Shown piece by piece: positions 55,677 to 63,578 of a stretch of DNA of 64,000 bases (its first letter is position 1; every line of letters starts with the position of its first letter). The notes beneath the pieces were generated by a model. That model was given only the letters and a program-made list of their open reading frames with translations. It did no database searches and had not been told where the DNA came from. This DNA comes from Lentimicrobium sp. (GTDB lineage Bacteria > Bacteroidota > Bacteroidia > Bacteroidales > Lentimicrobiaceae), in the NCBI GenBank assembly GCA_023957275.1, contig JAMLHF010000002.1, forward strand, positions 62,001-126,000, given 5' to 3'. The position numbers and the translations under genes were made by a program.

Positions 55677-56792
55677 ATGAAAACAATTATTAAGATTTTA
55701 GTTTTAGCAATAGGATTAACAACGCAATTATATGGTCAGGATTTTCCAGATGATTTTTATAATGCGGAAAAGAAAATTATTAAATCAGAAGTTCTTAATT
55801 TGGAAAAGCTCTTGTTTATATACTTACCAAATAACTATTATAAAGATACCACCAAATCATACCCGGTACATTATTTGACAGATGCTCCTACTACTTCAAA
55901 TATCTACTTTGATTTATTAAGGTTACATAGTTTGGCGAATACTGTTCCCCAAAGCATTGTTGTTGGTTTGTCAAGTGATAATAGAAATTACAACTTATAT
56001 CCTGAAAAAGGAGCAGAAAAATATCTGCAATTTATAAAAAGTGAAGTTATTCCATATATTGATAAGAATTATAGAACTAATCTCTTTAAAGTCATAGCAG
56101 GGCATTCTCTTGGTGGAGATTTTGTAATCTATACAATGATTAAAGAACCTTCGCTTTTCAACGCATACATTGCAGGAAGCCCTGGTCCCATAGAAACTAT
56201 AATTAGATTATTGGATACAACTGAATATAAACTAAACTCTACTGATTATAAATTCTTCTATTCTTCAATTGGTTCTGATGATTTCACTGACACAGTGGCT
56301 TTTGACCAATTCAGAGAAAAACTGAAAGCAGAAGTTTCAAAAAAAGTTGATTGTAATTTTGATATTAATAAAGGCGAAAACCATATTTCAAATATTGTAA
56401 TAAATTATCAAAAAGGGATTACTAAACTATATAGTGACTGGCAATTTATTTTGCCAGATAATTTAAACAAACCAATTAGTGAAGAATTGAAATCCCACTA
56501 TGATAAATTAGAAAATAAATTTGGATATAGACCAGAAATAGGTGAATGGGACGTCATTTTTCCAATAATGGATATTTTAGCAAAAAGGGGTGATTTTAAA
56601 AATGCAATAGATATATTGAAATATTGTATCGAGATACATCCAATGTCTGACCAAGCTTATGCATTTTTAGCCAAAGCACATTTTGATGCAGGACAAATGG
56701 AATTAGGTATGAAATATTTAAAAAAATCACTTGAATTAAATCCCGAAAATCCATTTGCTCTGAGAATGAAAATGATGATTGAAAATAAATAA
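55677..56792 (+). CDS. cassette 1: exported esterase with C-terminal TPRs
   Basis: A 371-residue protein from the ATG at 55677. Signal peptide MKTIIKILVLAIGLTTQLYG. The esterase-D/PF00756-type domain contains the nucleophile in AGHSLGGDF and a His in KGENHISN. The C-terminus (about 295-370) holds two TPR-like units (GDFKNAIDILKYCIEIHP, SDQAYAFLAKAHFDAGQM). Related proteins hydrolyse siderophores or simple esters. It is AT-rich compared with the flanking chromosome and sits between attC-like boxes, consistent with a mobile cassette. Confidence 0.85.
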   Translation: MKTIIKILVLAIGLTTQLYGQDFPDDFYNAEKKIIKSEVLNLEKLLFIYLPNNYYKDTTKSYPVHYLTDAPTTSNIYFDLLRLHSLANTVPQSIVVGLSSDNRNYNLYPEKGAEKYLQFIKSEVIPYIDKNYRTNLFKVIAGHSLGGDFVIYTMIKEPSLFNAYIAGSPGPIETIIRLLDTTEYKLNSTDYKFFYSSIGSDDFTDTVAFDQFREKLKAEVSKKVDCNFDINKGENHISNIVINYQKGITKLYSDWQFILPDNLNKPISEELKSHYDKLENKFGYRPEIGEWDVIFPIMDILAKRGDFKNAIDILKYCIEIHPMSDQAYAFLAKAHFDAGQMELGMKYLKKSLELNPENPFALRMKMMIENK

Positions 56793-56800
56793 CAAACTAT

Positions 56801-56932
56801 GCCCAACATTTTGTATAAGTAATGGCAGGGAATGTGGTAAATATCAAGGTTTGTAGCCCGCTCAAACAGTTTAGCGGTTTGACAGGAAACTACCACGCAA
56901 TCTGCCACTACTCATACAATTTACCGTTATGT
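56801..56932 (+). repeat. attC-like site 1 (132 bp)
   Basis: R'' GCCCAAC (56801-56807, fits RYYYAAC) and R' GTTATGT (56926-56932, one base off GTTRRRY). The arms pair: TTGTATAAGTAATGGCAG against the reverse complement of CTGCCACTACTCATACAA, 16 of 18 matching. The size and the imperfect palindrome are typical of integron attC sites. Confidence 0.65.
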
Positions 56933-56975
56933 GTGATTGTAAGTAAAACAGTAAAGTATTAACTGATTAATATTA

Positions 56976-57809
56976 ATGGTAATGGTCAAAATAGTTTTTT
57001 TTATTAGTATTCTTGCTTGCATAAGCAATATAGGTTTAACTCAAAATGCTATTCTAGCAGGACAAACTAGTGGTAATAACATTCAATATACTGATTTAGA
57101 GCCTGACTCTTCTCTAATAGCGTACAATCCTCCAGAAAGTTTCTTTTTAGATATTAATAATGATGGAATTGATGATTTGAGATTCTGCGGTTGTTTTGAA
57201 GGAGAATATAGTATGTATAAAAAAATATATACTTCCGTAGAGTCAATAAACAATAAAGTAACTATACTCGCTGATGGATCCATTGCTAAAAAACTAGAAT
57301 TTGGAGATTCTATTTCTGAAAATCAAAATTGGAGCACTAATAATAGCATACTTGAGCTCGCAGTACATTATATCAGATATTATCCACCACCAGAGTCTGA
57401 CTCAGTCTATGGCTTTAGAGGTTCGGGTTATTTGGGCTTTAAGATAGAAGAGCAAAATGAGACTTTTTACGGTTGGATAAATATTACAACATCCCAAAGT
57501 TCTATACAAGTAAAGGAAATAGGAATTTGTGGATTAACTGTTGGTGTATTAATAGCTGAAAAGAATCGCGATTTTCAATTATTCCCAAATCCCTGTAGAA
57601 ATGAATTGGAATTTGATATTGATTTACTGAATGAAAACGAATTAAGCTATCAGGTATTAGACTTTTTAGGTAGAGTAGTCATTGAAAAAAATATTGTAGA
57701 AGGAAGGACAAAAATTAACACTTTGGAACTAGCTCCTGGCATCTATATACTTAGAATTGTAAATGGAGTGAAATTATTTAAGGTTGAAAAATTTATTAAA
57801 CAAGGTTAA
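56976..57809 (+). CDS. cassette 2: secreted protein with T9SS sorting domain
   Basis: The protein has 277 residues. Signal peptide MVMVKIVFFISILACISNIG. The body (LEPDSSLIAYNPPESFFLDI, INNDGIDDLRF) contains a calcium-binding-like NDGIDD and is beta-rich. The end LFPNPCRNELEFDIDLL, YQVLDFLGRVVIEK and GIYILRIVNG is a T9SS type A sorting domain. The function is unknown. It is notable that a cassette gene carries a host secretion signal for T9SS, so such cassettes circulate within Bacteroidota. Confidence 0.8.
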   Translation: MVMVKIVFFISILACISNIGLTQNAILAGQTSGNNIQYTDLEPDSSLIAYNPPESFFLDINNDGIDDLRFCGCFEGEYSMYKKIYTSVESINNKVTILADGSIAKKLEFGDSISENQNWSTNNSILELAVHYIRYYPPPESDSVYGFRGSGYLGFKIEEQNETFYGWINITTSQSSIQVKEIGICGLTVGVLIAEKNRDFQLFPNPCRNELEFDIDLLNENELSYQVLDFLGRVVIEKNIVEGRTKINTLELAPGIYILRIVNGVKLFKVEKFIKQG

Positions 57810-57833
57810 TAGCGAAAAAACAACAACAAACAC

Positions 57834-57965
57834 ACATAACAAAGGCTAAAACGCTATCGGGCGCATGGTTGTAAGGAGAAAGATTGTACATTTATTGAAA
57901 ATTGTGCTGTCCGGAAAGATATATTTTCAAAAGTGCCCGCCATCGTTTAGCCTTGGCCGTTAGTG
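57834..57965 (+). repeat. attC-like site 2 (132 bp)
   Basis: R'' ACATAAC (57834-57840) and R' GTTAGTG (57959-57965). The arms AAGGCTAAAACG and its partner CGTTTAGCCTT pair, and an inner pair TTGAAAAT / ATATTTTCAA extends the hairpin. The core is nearly identical to site 3. Confidence 0.65.
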
Positions 57966-57979
57966 GCAAGCAAAAAAGA

Positions 57980-58468
57980 ATGAAATACTACCTAGTAATA
58001 ATTTTTATAACATTATCCTTTTCTGTCGAAGGACAAAAAAGCATCTACTTATATTTTAATGATGTAGGGTTTTGTGGGCCAGGACCTTTAATCATGGAAG
58101 AATTAACCTTGTTTGAAGATAATTCATTTGAATATACATCCTTTCAATATCCTAATTTGAAAATAGAAACCTCAGGTCATTTCTCGAAAGGAAAGAAATA
58201 TATTTCATTGGAATATCAAGTCTTAAAAATTGATACTCTTGATAAAAGCAAAGAAACAGGAGAAATTAACAACTTGCAATTTATCTCCGAGTTAAAAATT
58301 ATTAATGACAAGGATTGGCTTAAGAATAAGGGTGGAATGCTTATTGAATGTGGCAAGTTGTTCGGGTCAAAAATAAAAATGCTTGAACCAAGAAAAAGAA
58401 GAGTTATAATACTTAAAACAATTGATTACAAGACAGTTAACAAAATGCCAGCCACTAACAAAGGCTAA
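57980..58468 (+). CDS. cassette 3: small exported protein, unknown function
   Basis: A 162-residue protein from the ATG at 57980, 14 bp after the R' box. Signal peptide MKYYLVIIFITLSFSVEG followed by a beta-rich body with FNDVGFCGPGPLIMEELTLF. No family is recognised. The last codons (PATNKG and the stop) lie inside attC-like site 3, so the C-terminus is written by the recombination site, as often seen in compact cassettes. Codon use is strongly AT-rich. Confidence 0.72.
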   Translation: MKYYLVIIFITLSFSVEGQKSIYLYFNDVGFCGPGPLIMEELTLFEDNSFEYTSFQYPNLKIETSGHFSKGKKYISLEYQVLKIDTLDKSKETGEINNLQFISELKIINDKDWLKNKGGMLIECGKLFGSKIKMLEPRKRRVIILKTIDYKTVNKMPATNKG

Positions 58469-58583
58469 AACGCTATCTGGCGTATGGTTGTAAGGAGAAA
58501 GATTGTACATTTATTGAAAATTGTGCTGGCCGGAATGATACATTTTCAAAAGTGCCTGCCAGCGCAAAGCCTGGACGTTATGC
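58453..58583 (+). repeat. attC-like site 3 (131 bp)
   Basis: R'' CACTAAC (58453-58459) and R' GTTATGC (58577-58583). Apart from a few substitutions its interior repeats site 2, including ATGGTTGTAAGGAGAAAGAT. The ATG of the next gene lies inside the R' box. Confidence 0.65.
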
Positions 58584-58981
58584 GTAATTTTATAATATTC
58601 ACCATATTATTTTCAACTCTAATCTTAATCAGTGGATGCATCTTTTCTCAAAAGAATGATTGTTCCTCATTTAAAACAGGAAAATTTGAATTAATAGATG
58701 AACAGCACTCACTTCACTATTTGGTAGAAAGAGATGATTTTATTCAAACTGAGACTAATGTAAAAACTGGACAAATCTCAAGCTTTAAGATAAAGTGGTT
58801 AAACAAGTGTGAATATCAATTAGAAATGATATCTGGAAGCAATCAGGCCATGGAGTTTTATAAAGGGAAAAAGCTGATTGTCAATATCGTTGAAACATAT
58901 CCTGATGGATATAAATTCTCAACACAATTAGAGGGTGATGAGAGAATAAGGTATCAAACATTGAGAAGAGTAAACAAATAA
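58580..58981 (+). CDS. cassette 4: small lipoprotein, unknown function
   Basis: A 133-residue protein from the ATG at 58580, which overlaps the R' box of attC-like site 3. Lipobox LISGC near residue 18 (MRNFIIFTILFSTLILISGC). The mature part FKTGKFELIDEQHSLHYLVE and QISSFKIKWLNKCEYQLEMI is beta-rich with two Cys, and resembles other short lipoproteins of unknown role. A degenerate R''-like box TACGCATAAT follows the stop, ending the array without a further R'. Confidence 0.75.
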   Translation: MRNFIIFTILFSTLILISGCIFSQKNDCSSFKTGKFELIDEQHSLHYLVERDDFIQTETNVKTGQISSFKIKWLNKCEYQLEMISGSNQAMEFYKGKKLIVNIVETYPDGYKFSTQLEGDERIRYQTLRRVNK

Positions 58982-59467
58982 ACTACGCATAATAAATAGG
59001 AATATGAGCGGTCTGCAATTCCGATTGCTGTCGGAACCAGCCATTATTACAGGTAAATTAACCGGACCATTATAATTGTTTCTTCCGCTAATTCAGCCTC
59101 CGCCATTCCACTTCAACCTGCACCAGCCTCTCCGGAACTTTAACGGATTTTCTTTTTTCGTTGCGCATCGCAGCGGAATTCGGGGTCAGGATGGTCCGGA
59201 ATCTATAATAGATGGGGCGGGGAGAGATTACTTAAATATCGGGGAAAAAGCATTTTTGTATCTTTACGGGATGCTGCAGTAGGTTAGGTTCAGCATGTGT
59301 GTATGTGGCAATAACGGGTGAAGTGGTAAATCAAAGGTCCGTGCCTTTCAGAAATTTTGTGCTGAACTTACAGGTAAGTGCTTCCGGCCGCTGCTGCTTA
59401 TGCCGCAAAACACCAGCCAAATGCGACAGCGCAATGGACAATGGAACAGAAAATTGAAGTAATATAA
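58982..59467. other. region after the array, with dispersed repeat B copy 1
   Basis: About 485 bp without a supportable gene. It contains the terminal half-site of the array near 58985-58993 and one copy of the 160-bp repeat at 59131-59288. A short frame at 59076-59282 coincides with the repeat and is not called. Confidence 0.4.
59131..59288. repeat. dispersed repeat B, copy 1
   Basis: Aligned with 60003-60162 over about 160 bp. Shared blocks include TCCGGAACTT, TTCGTTGCG, GTCAGG, TCCGGAATCT, GGGGAGAGATTAC and GCATTTTTGTATCTTT. A promoter-like TATCTTTA lies near its right end. Confidence 0.65.
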
Positions 59468-59983
59468 ATGAAAGAAAGCAATCAGATGCAGAAAAAGGCT
59501 TTAGTGGTAATTGACCTTCAAAATGACATTACCAAAAACTACAAAGAAATCATTGACAATGTTAACCGGTCAATAGATTGGGCTGTAGAAAATGAAATAC
59601 CTGTCGTTTACATAAAACATTATAACTTATCTGCCGGTACAAGGTCGTTCAAACCTGATACCCGCGGGTCCGAATTGGTTCCGGACATGAAAATTGTTTC
59701 CAATAATATTTTTGAAAAGTCCAAAGGCAACGCGCTTACCAGCGAAAATTTCGCAGACTTTATAAGGAAAAATGAAATAAACGAATTTTATATAACGGGA
59801 GCAGACGCCATTGCCTGTGTGAAATCAACCGTATTTAACATGTGCAGGGAAAACTTCAAAGTTACAGTTATATCAGATGGTATTACGAGTTATGATAAAA
59901 GGAAAATTGACGAAATGCTGAAATATTACGAAAAAAATGGTTGTAAAATAATTACAATGAATGAGTTACTGAATTCTGAATAA
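59468..59983 (+). CDS. isochorismatase-family cysteine hydrolase
   Basis: The protein has 171 residues. The catalytic triad of the fold is present: Asp in LVVIDLQND, Lys in FEKSKGNAL and nucleophilic Cys in GADAIACVKSTVFN. The family includes isochorismatase, nicotinamidase and carbamoylase-type enzymes; this short form is unassigned. It is AT-rich and lies alone between the two copies of repeat B, as if a single gene had been inserted into or duplicated with the repeat. Confidence 0.86.
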   Translation: MKESNQMQKKALVVIDLQNDITKNYKEIIDNVNRSIDWAVENEIPVVYIKHYNLSAGTRSFKPDTRGSELVPDMKIVSNNIFEKSKGNALTSENFADFIRKNEINEFYITGADAIACVKSTVFNMCRENFKVTVISDGITSYDKRKIDEMLKYYEKNGCKIITMNELLNSE

Positions 59984-60429
59984 AATTGCCGGCGCCTGCA
60001 AATCCGGAACTTCAGCAGATTTTGTTTTTCCGGCGTGTTTCGTTGCGAAATGCGGAGTCAGGTTGATCCGGAATCTGCAACAGGCGGGTTTTGGGGAGAG
60101 ATTACCTTAAGAGCAGAAAAAAGGCATTTTTGTATCTTTGCGGGGATGCTGCCGGAGGTTTGGTCCGGCAAAGGGTGTAGCCATTGCGGGCTGATTTAGG
60201 TACTTCGAAGCTGAATCACCCGTTTGGGGCGGTCTTGTCGTGAGGCAAAACCGAAACCCGCCCTCCCGCAAACGCGCCGTCCCCGGCCGTTGTGCTTGTT
60301 TTAGACAAGAAGACACTGTTTCCTGACAGCAGAGAATTGATGTTATCAGCGAGAAACAAAATCACAAATTCAGGTTAAATCGGGAAAAAGGATTTCTGCT
60401 ATTTTACAATTTAGAACGTGGTTAATCAT
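59984..60429. other. region with dispersed repeat B copy 2
   Basis: Contains repeat copy 2 (60003-60162) and then a GC-rich segment with a stem GGGCGGT / ACCCGCCC and GTTGTGC at 60289-60295, which could be another degenerate attC end. No gene is supported. Confidence 0.35.
60003..60162. repeat. dispersed repeat B, copy 2
   Basis: See 59131-59288. This copy keeps an intact TATCTTTG (-7 consensus) where the first has TATCTTTA. Confidence 0.65.
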
Positions 60430-60831
60430 ATGGAACACCTTGGCTCTTGTTTATGCAAAGGAATTAAATTTAAAGTTGTAGGCGACTTTGAGCACTTTTA
60501 TTTATGTCATTGCAGATATTGCAGGAAAGATACAGGATCGGCCCATGCTGCAAATTTATTTTCGACAACAGCTAAACTTGAATGGCTTAAAAGAGAAACT
60601 GAAATTAAAATATTTCAGCCACCTAAAAGTAATCATGTGAAAGCCTTTTGTACTAATTGTGGGTCAGCGCTGCCCAATTTACAAATGGACGGCAAACTTC
60701 TGGTTGTTCCGGCAGGATGTTTGGATACCAAATTGGAAAAACGACCTGATGCACATCTTTTTATCTCCAATAAAGCAAGTTGGGATGAATCGCCGGAAGA
60801 AATAAGAAAATTCGGGCGTCTCCCTGAATAA
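60430..60831 (+). CDS. GFA/CENP-V family zinc-binding protein
   Basis: A 133-residue protein from the ATG at 60430; a GTG at 60418 would add four residues. Zinc motifs are GSCLCKGIKF, CHCRYCRKDTGS and AFCTNCGSALP, the arrangement of the glutathione-dependent formaldehyde-activating (GFA) fold. Despite the name, most family members have no proven activity. DAHLFISNKASWDE near the end is also conserved in the family. It stands alone in a region of repeats and gene debris. Confidence 0.88.
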   Translation: MEHLGSCLCKGIKFKVVGDFEHFYLCHCRYCRKDTGSAHAANLFSTTAKLEWLKRETEIKIFQPPKSNHVKAFCTNCGSALPNLQMDGKLLVVPAGCLDTKLEKRPDAHLFISNKASWDESPEEIRKFGRLPE

Positions 60832-61502
60832 ACAATTAATACAAAGGGATTTACTTTTCTTTTTTAAAATCACTGTTGTTCCGAAATCTCATAACTCCTT
60901 CCAAAGGTTTACCGGACAATATTGTTTCAGTAACTAAAATTGAAACGATTGTTGCCTCATTTCCTGACAAAGAATATACTTGTCCTGGACCAAATAAGTT
61001 GATATCAGCACGGCCGGTAAGCAACGCATGTCATCCCGGTTATGGTTTCTGATCTATTCAAAGGGGGCGTTTCAGCTTTTCTTTTTGCCGGGCAGGCGAT
61101 CCTCTGCTCCTGAAGTCTTTCGGTACGGCAGCTTTCTGCAGCCACCAATAGCCTTAGGTAAAAACAGGTTGATACAAGCATTGAAACCTGATTATAAAAT
61201 TGGAAAAAGCGATAGAAAAAGGCGGATCATTGATTTAAGGCTTGTACATGGAGAAGTATGCCCGTCCGCTTCTGCCATCCGGAACAGTAGGGGAACCCCA
61301 GGCACACTGAACATCCATATTTCTTTTCGACAAATCTCACAGGCTGAAAACGAATCAGAATTCGCAAAAAGATGCAACTGACCGAAGGTAGTTCGGGAAT
61401 ATCTTTGAAATAAAAACAATATGTTAGTACTTTTACCACCCCATGTGAAAAATACGCCTGCGGGTTTTATATTTTTCTAACTTTAATGTAAAGTATAATC
61501 AA
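60832..61502. other. 670-bp region with gene debris
   Basis: A minus-strand C-terminal fragment is listed separately. The frame 61028-61381 and its opposite-strand counterpart have no signal, motif or start context and are not called. TAACTTTA near 61475 may be a weak promoter for the next gene. Confidence 0.4.
60851..61010 (-). pseudogene. 3' fragment of an unidentified gene
   Basis: About 50 codons on the minus strand read ADINLFGPGQVYSLSGNEAT and end FRNNSDFKKEK before a stop at 60851. The reading shows normal protein-like composition but no start; the upstream part is missing beyond about 61010. Family not recognised. Confidence 0.35.
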
Positions 61503-63575
61503 ATGTCATTTAACAAGATACTAATCCCATCCGGAAAACGAACCTGTCCGGCTAGAGATAAAGCTACATGTTTCAATTTACCAATGCGACGATTTTTATT
61601 AACTAAAGCCATGTTTTCCGATAAATTCAATATTAACTGCCATACATACCGGAATTTAAAAAGAAATACATTGACTAGAAAATACATTCCTGCCCTGGTA
61701 TTATTAACCGGTTTTTTTATGGCAGCCCTTGCGACCCCTGCCCAAAATAATAAAGCTGATAGCCTGATCGCCCTGGTTGAAACAACTAATGAAGTAGAAG
61801 AAAAGCAGGAGCTGCTTAAAAAAATCGCCAATATATACGAGTATTCGGGAGAATGGGACAACTATCATCAATGTGCCCGGCAAATGCTGGAATTGGCCCG
61901 GGAGGAAAATGACAGCGCCTGGATTGCCGAAGCATACAACAAGCTTGGGATATCGAGCTGTTATACAGGACAAAATGAACAAGCGATTGAAAATTTTACT
62001 GCTGCCCTTGAAATAAACAAGGCCATGAACGAACAGGCCAGTGTAGCCAACAGCTATGAAAATCTTGGTATCGTATACAACGAAATGGGTGATTTTGACA
62101 ATGCCATTGAGTGTCAGTTAAAATCCGTAGACATACGAAAGCCCATGAATTATTCCCGGCTGTTTAATAATTATATGAACCTGTCGATACTATACGGAGC
62201 TATAGGCAACGCTGAAAAACAGGAGTTTTATATTGATCTGGCCAAGAAGGAGGTAGTTTCAAAGCCAGGAATAAGCGCCGAAAACAAAGCCATTTTTTAT
62301 AGTGGATTGGGCGATTTATACCTTGACCAAGGGCTTATAGACAGCAGTATTGTATGTTACAAAAAAGTAATTCACTATTCTGCAGAAGCTGAATGGAAAC
62401 GGGGCATAACCTCTGGACTGGGCAGTCTGGCCGGTATTTTTCAAGCAACCGGAGCGTTGGACAGCGCAATAGTTTACTACCATAGATCATTGGAACTTTC
62501 GGAGCAGATAGACGAATGTATGAGCATCGCCGAAGGATTAACCGCCCTGGCAACAATTTACGCTCAAAAAAACGATGACCCCAAAGCGGTGAGTTACGCT
62601 CAAAGAGCATTGGAAAAAGCCCGCTCGTGCAAGTTGCTTGAAATTGAAAGCCAAATACTCGAATTTACTGCCGGCTACTATGCCGATAAAGGCGAATATA
62701 AGAAGGCCTATGAATATTACATTAAATATAAAGCGGTAGAAGATTCAATTCTCTCGGCTGATGTCATTAATAAAATGGCTGAGCTCGAAACGCTGCACCA
62801 GACCAGGCAAAAAGAGCAGCAGATAGAATTGCTAACCGCTGAAAACATGCTGAAGAACCAGCGTATCGCTTTATTTATTGTGATTTCGATAATGCTGTTG
62901 CTGCTTATTGCGATAGGTTCGCTGCTTTATTATCGCAACAAAAAACAAAACGAACATAAGCAGGAAACCCTCCGCCAGCAGTTGCTCCGCTCGCAAATGA
63001 ACCCGCACTTCCTGTTCAATGCATTGGGAAGCATCCAAAACTACATGTTCAACAACAATGCTAAAGAAGCGGCCGGGTTTCTCAACAATTTTGCTTCCCT
63101 CACCAGGGCAATTCTCGAACACTCGGAGGCGGAAAGTATTTTACTCGAAGACGAAATCAGCGCCCTGCAAAACTATATTAAGTTGGAACAGATGCGGTTG
63201 CAGTACAGTTTCAATTATGCCATTGAATTTGACGGGGAAGTAGAACCTGAATTTATAAAGATTCCTCCTATGCTTATTCAACCATTTGTGGAAAACGCCA
63301 TAATACACGGGCTGAAAAACAGGGAAAAAAATGGTGAACTGAAAATATCATTCAAAGACCGTGATGATACCTTAGAAATAAGAGTTTGCGATAATGGCAA
63401 TGGTTTCGAAGAAAATAATACGCAGGGCAAAGGGCATAAATCAATGGCTATGGCTATTTTTGTAAAAAGAATCAGCTTGCTGAAAAAGAAATACAGTAAA
63501 AAGGCGGGATACGAAATTCAAAGTTCCCCAAGTGAAGGAACAAAAGTTATTATTCATATACCGGTTATTGAATAG
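61503..63575 (+). CDS. LytS-type sensor histidine kinase with TPR domain
   Basis: The protein has up to 690 residues. The likely exported N-terminus starts at RKYIPALVLLTGFFMAALA, so the real start may be a TTG at 61671; ATGs at 61503, 61584 and 61611 are also in frame. About six TPRs follow (AYNKLGISSCYTG, VANSYENLGIVYNEMGD), then a transmembrane helix (LFIVISIMLLLLIAIGSLLY), a coiled coil, and the His_kinase domain with QMNPHFLFNALGSIQNY (phospho-His). VENAIIHGLKN and VCDNGNGF form the ATP-binding site. The response regulator gene starts three bases after its stop, forming a two-component pair. Confidence 0.9.
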   Translation: MSFNKILIPSGKRTCPARDKATCFNLPMRRFLLTKAMFSDKFNINCHTYRNLKRNTLTRKYIPALVLLTGFFMAALATPAQNNKADSLIALVETTNEVEEKQELLKKIANIYEYSGEWDNYHQCARQMLELAREENDSAWIAEAYNKLGISSCYTGQNEQAIENFTAALEINKAMNEQASVANSYENLGIVYNEMGDFDNAIECQLKSVDIRKPMNYSRLFNNYMNLSILYGAIGNAEKQEFYIDLAKKEVVSKPGISAENKAIFYSGLGDLYLDQGLIDSSIVCYKKVIHYSAEAEWKRGITSGLGSLAGIFQATGALDSAIVYYHRSLELSEQIDECMSIAEGLTALATIYAQKNDDPKAVSYAQRALEKARSCKLLEIESQILEFTAGYYADKGEYKKAYEYYIKYKAVEDSILSADVINKMAELETLHQTRQKEQQIELLTAENMLKNQRIALFIVISIMLLLLIAIGSLLYYRNKKQNEHKQETLRQQLLRSQMNPHFLFNALGSIQNYMFNNNAKEAAGFLNNFASLTRAILEHSEAESILLEDEISALQNYIKLEQMRLQYSFNYAIEFDGEVEPEFIKIPPMLIQPFVENAIIHGLKNREKNGELKISFKDRDDTLEIRVCDNGNGFEENNTQGKGHKSMAMAIFVKRISLLKKKYSKKAGYEIQSSPSEGTKVIIHIPVIE

Positions 63576-63578
63576 CAC

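Larger units (their letters stand above)
55627..58993 (+). mobile_element. integron-like gene-cassette array without integrase
   Basis: Four AT-rich, rightward single-gene units separated by three attC-like sites. Unit ends match: each unit starts with a 7-11-base box and ends with its reverse complement. GTTGGGCATAA is matched by TATGCCCAAC, GTTATGTGTG by CACACATAAC, GTTAGTGGC by GCCACTAAC, and GTTATGCGTA by TACGCATAAT. No tyrosine recombinase or attI site is in the window. Each encoded protein carries a signal peptide or lipobox. The layout fits a cluster of attC sites lacking an integrase (CALIN). Confidence 0.7.

Noticed and set aside
59076..59282. 68-codon frame after the cassette array
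   Set aside because: It coincides with the dispersed repeat, whose second copy does not keep this frame open.
60107..60316. 69-codon minus-strand frame
   Set aside because: Lies over the repeat and a GC-rich stem; no protein-like features.
61028..61381. 117-codon frame upstream of the LytS-type kinase
   Set aside because: Overlaps a similar-length frame on the other strand, has no motif, and lies in a region of gene debris.
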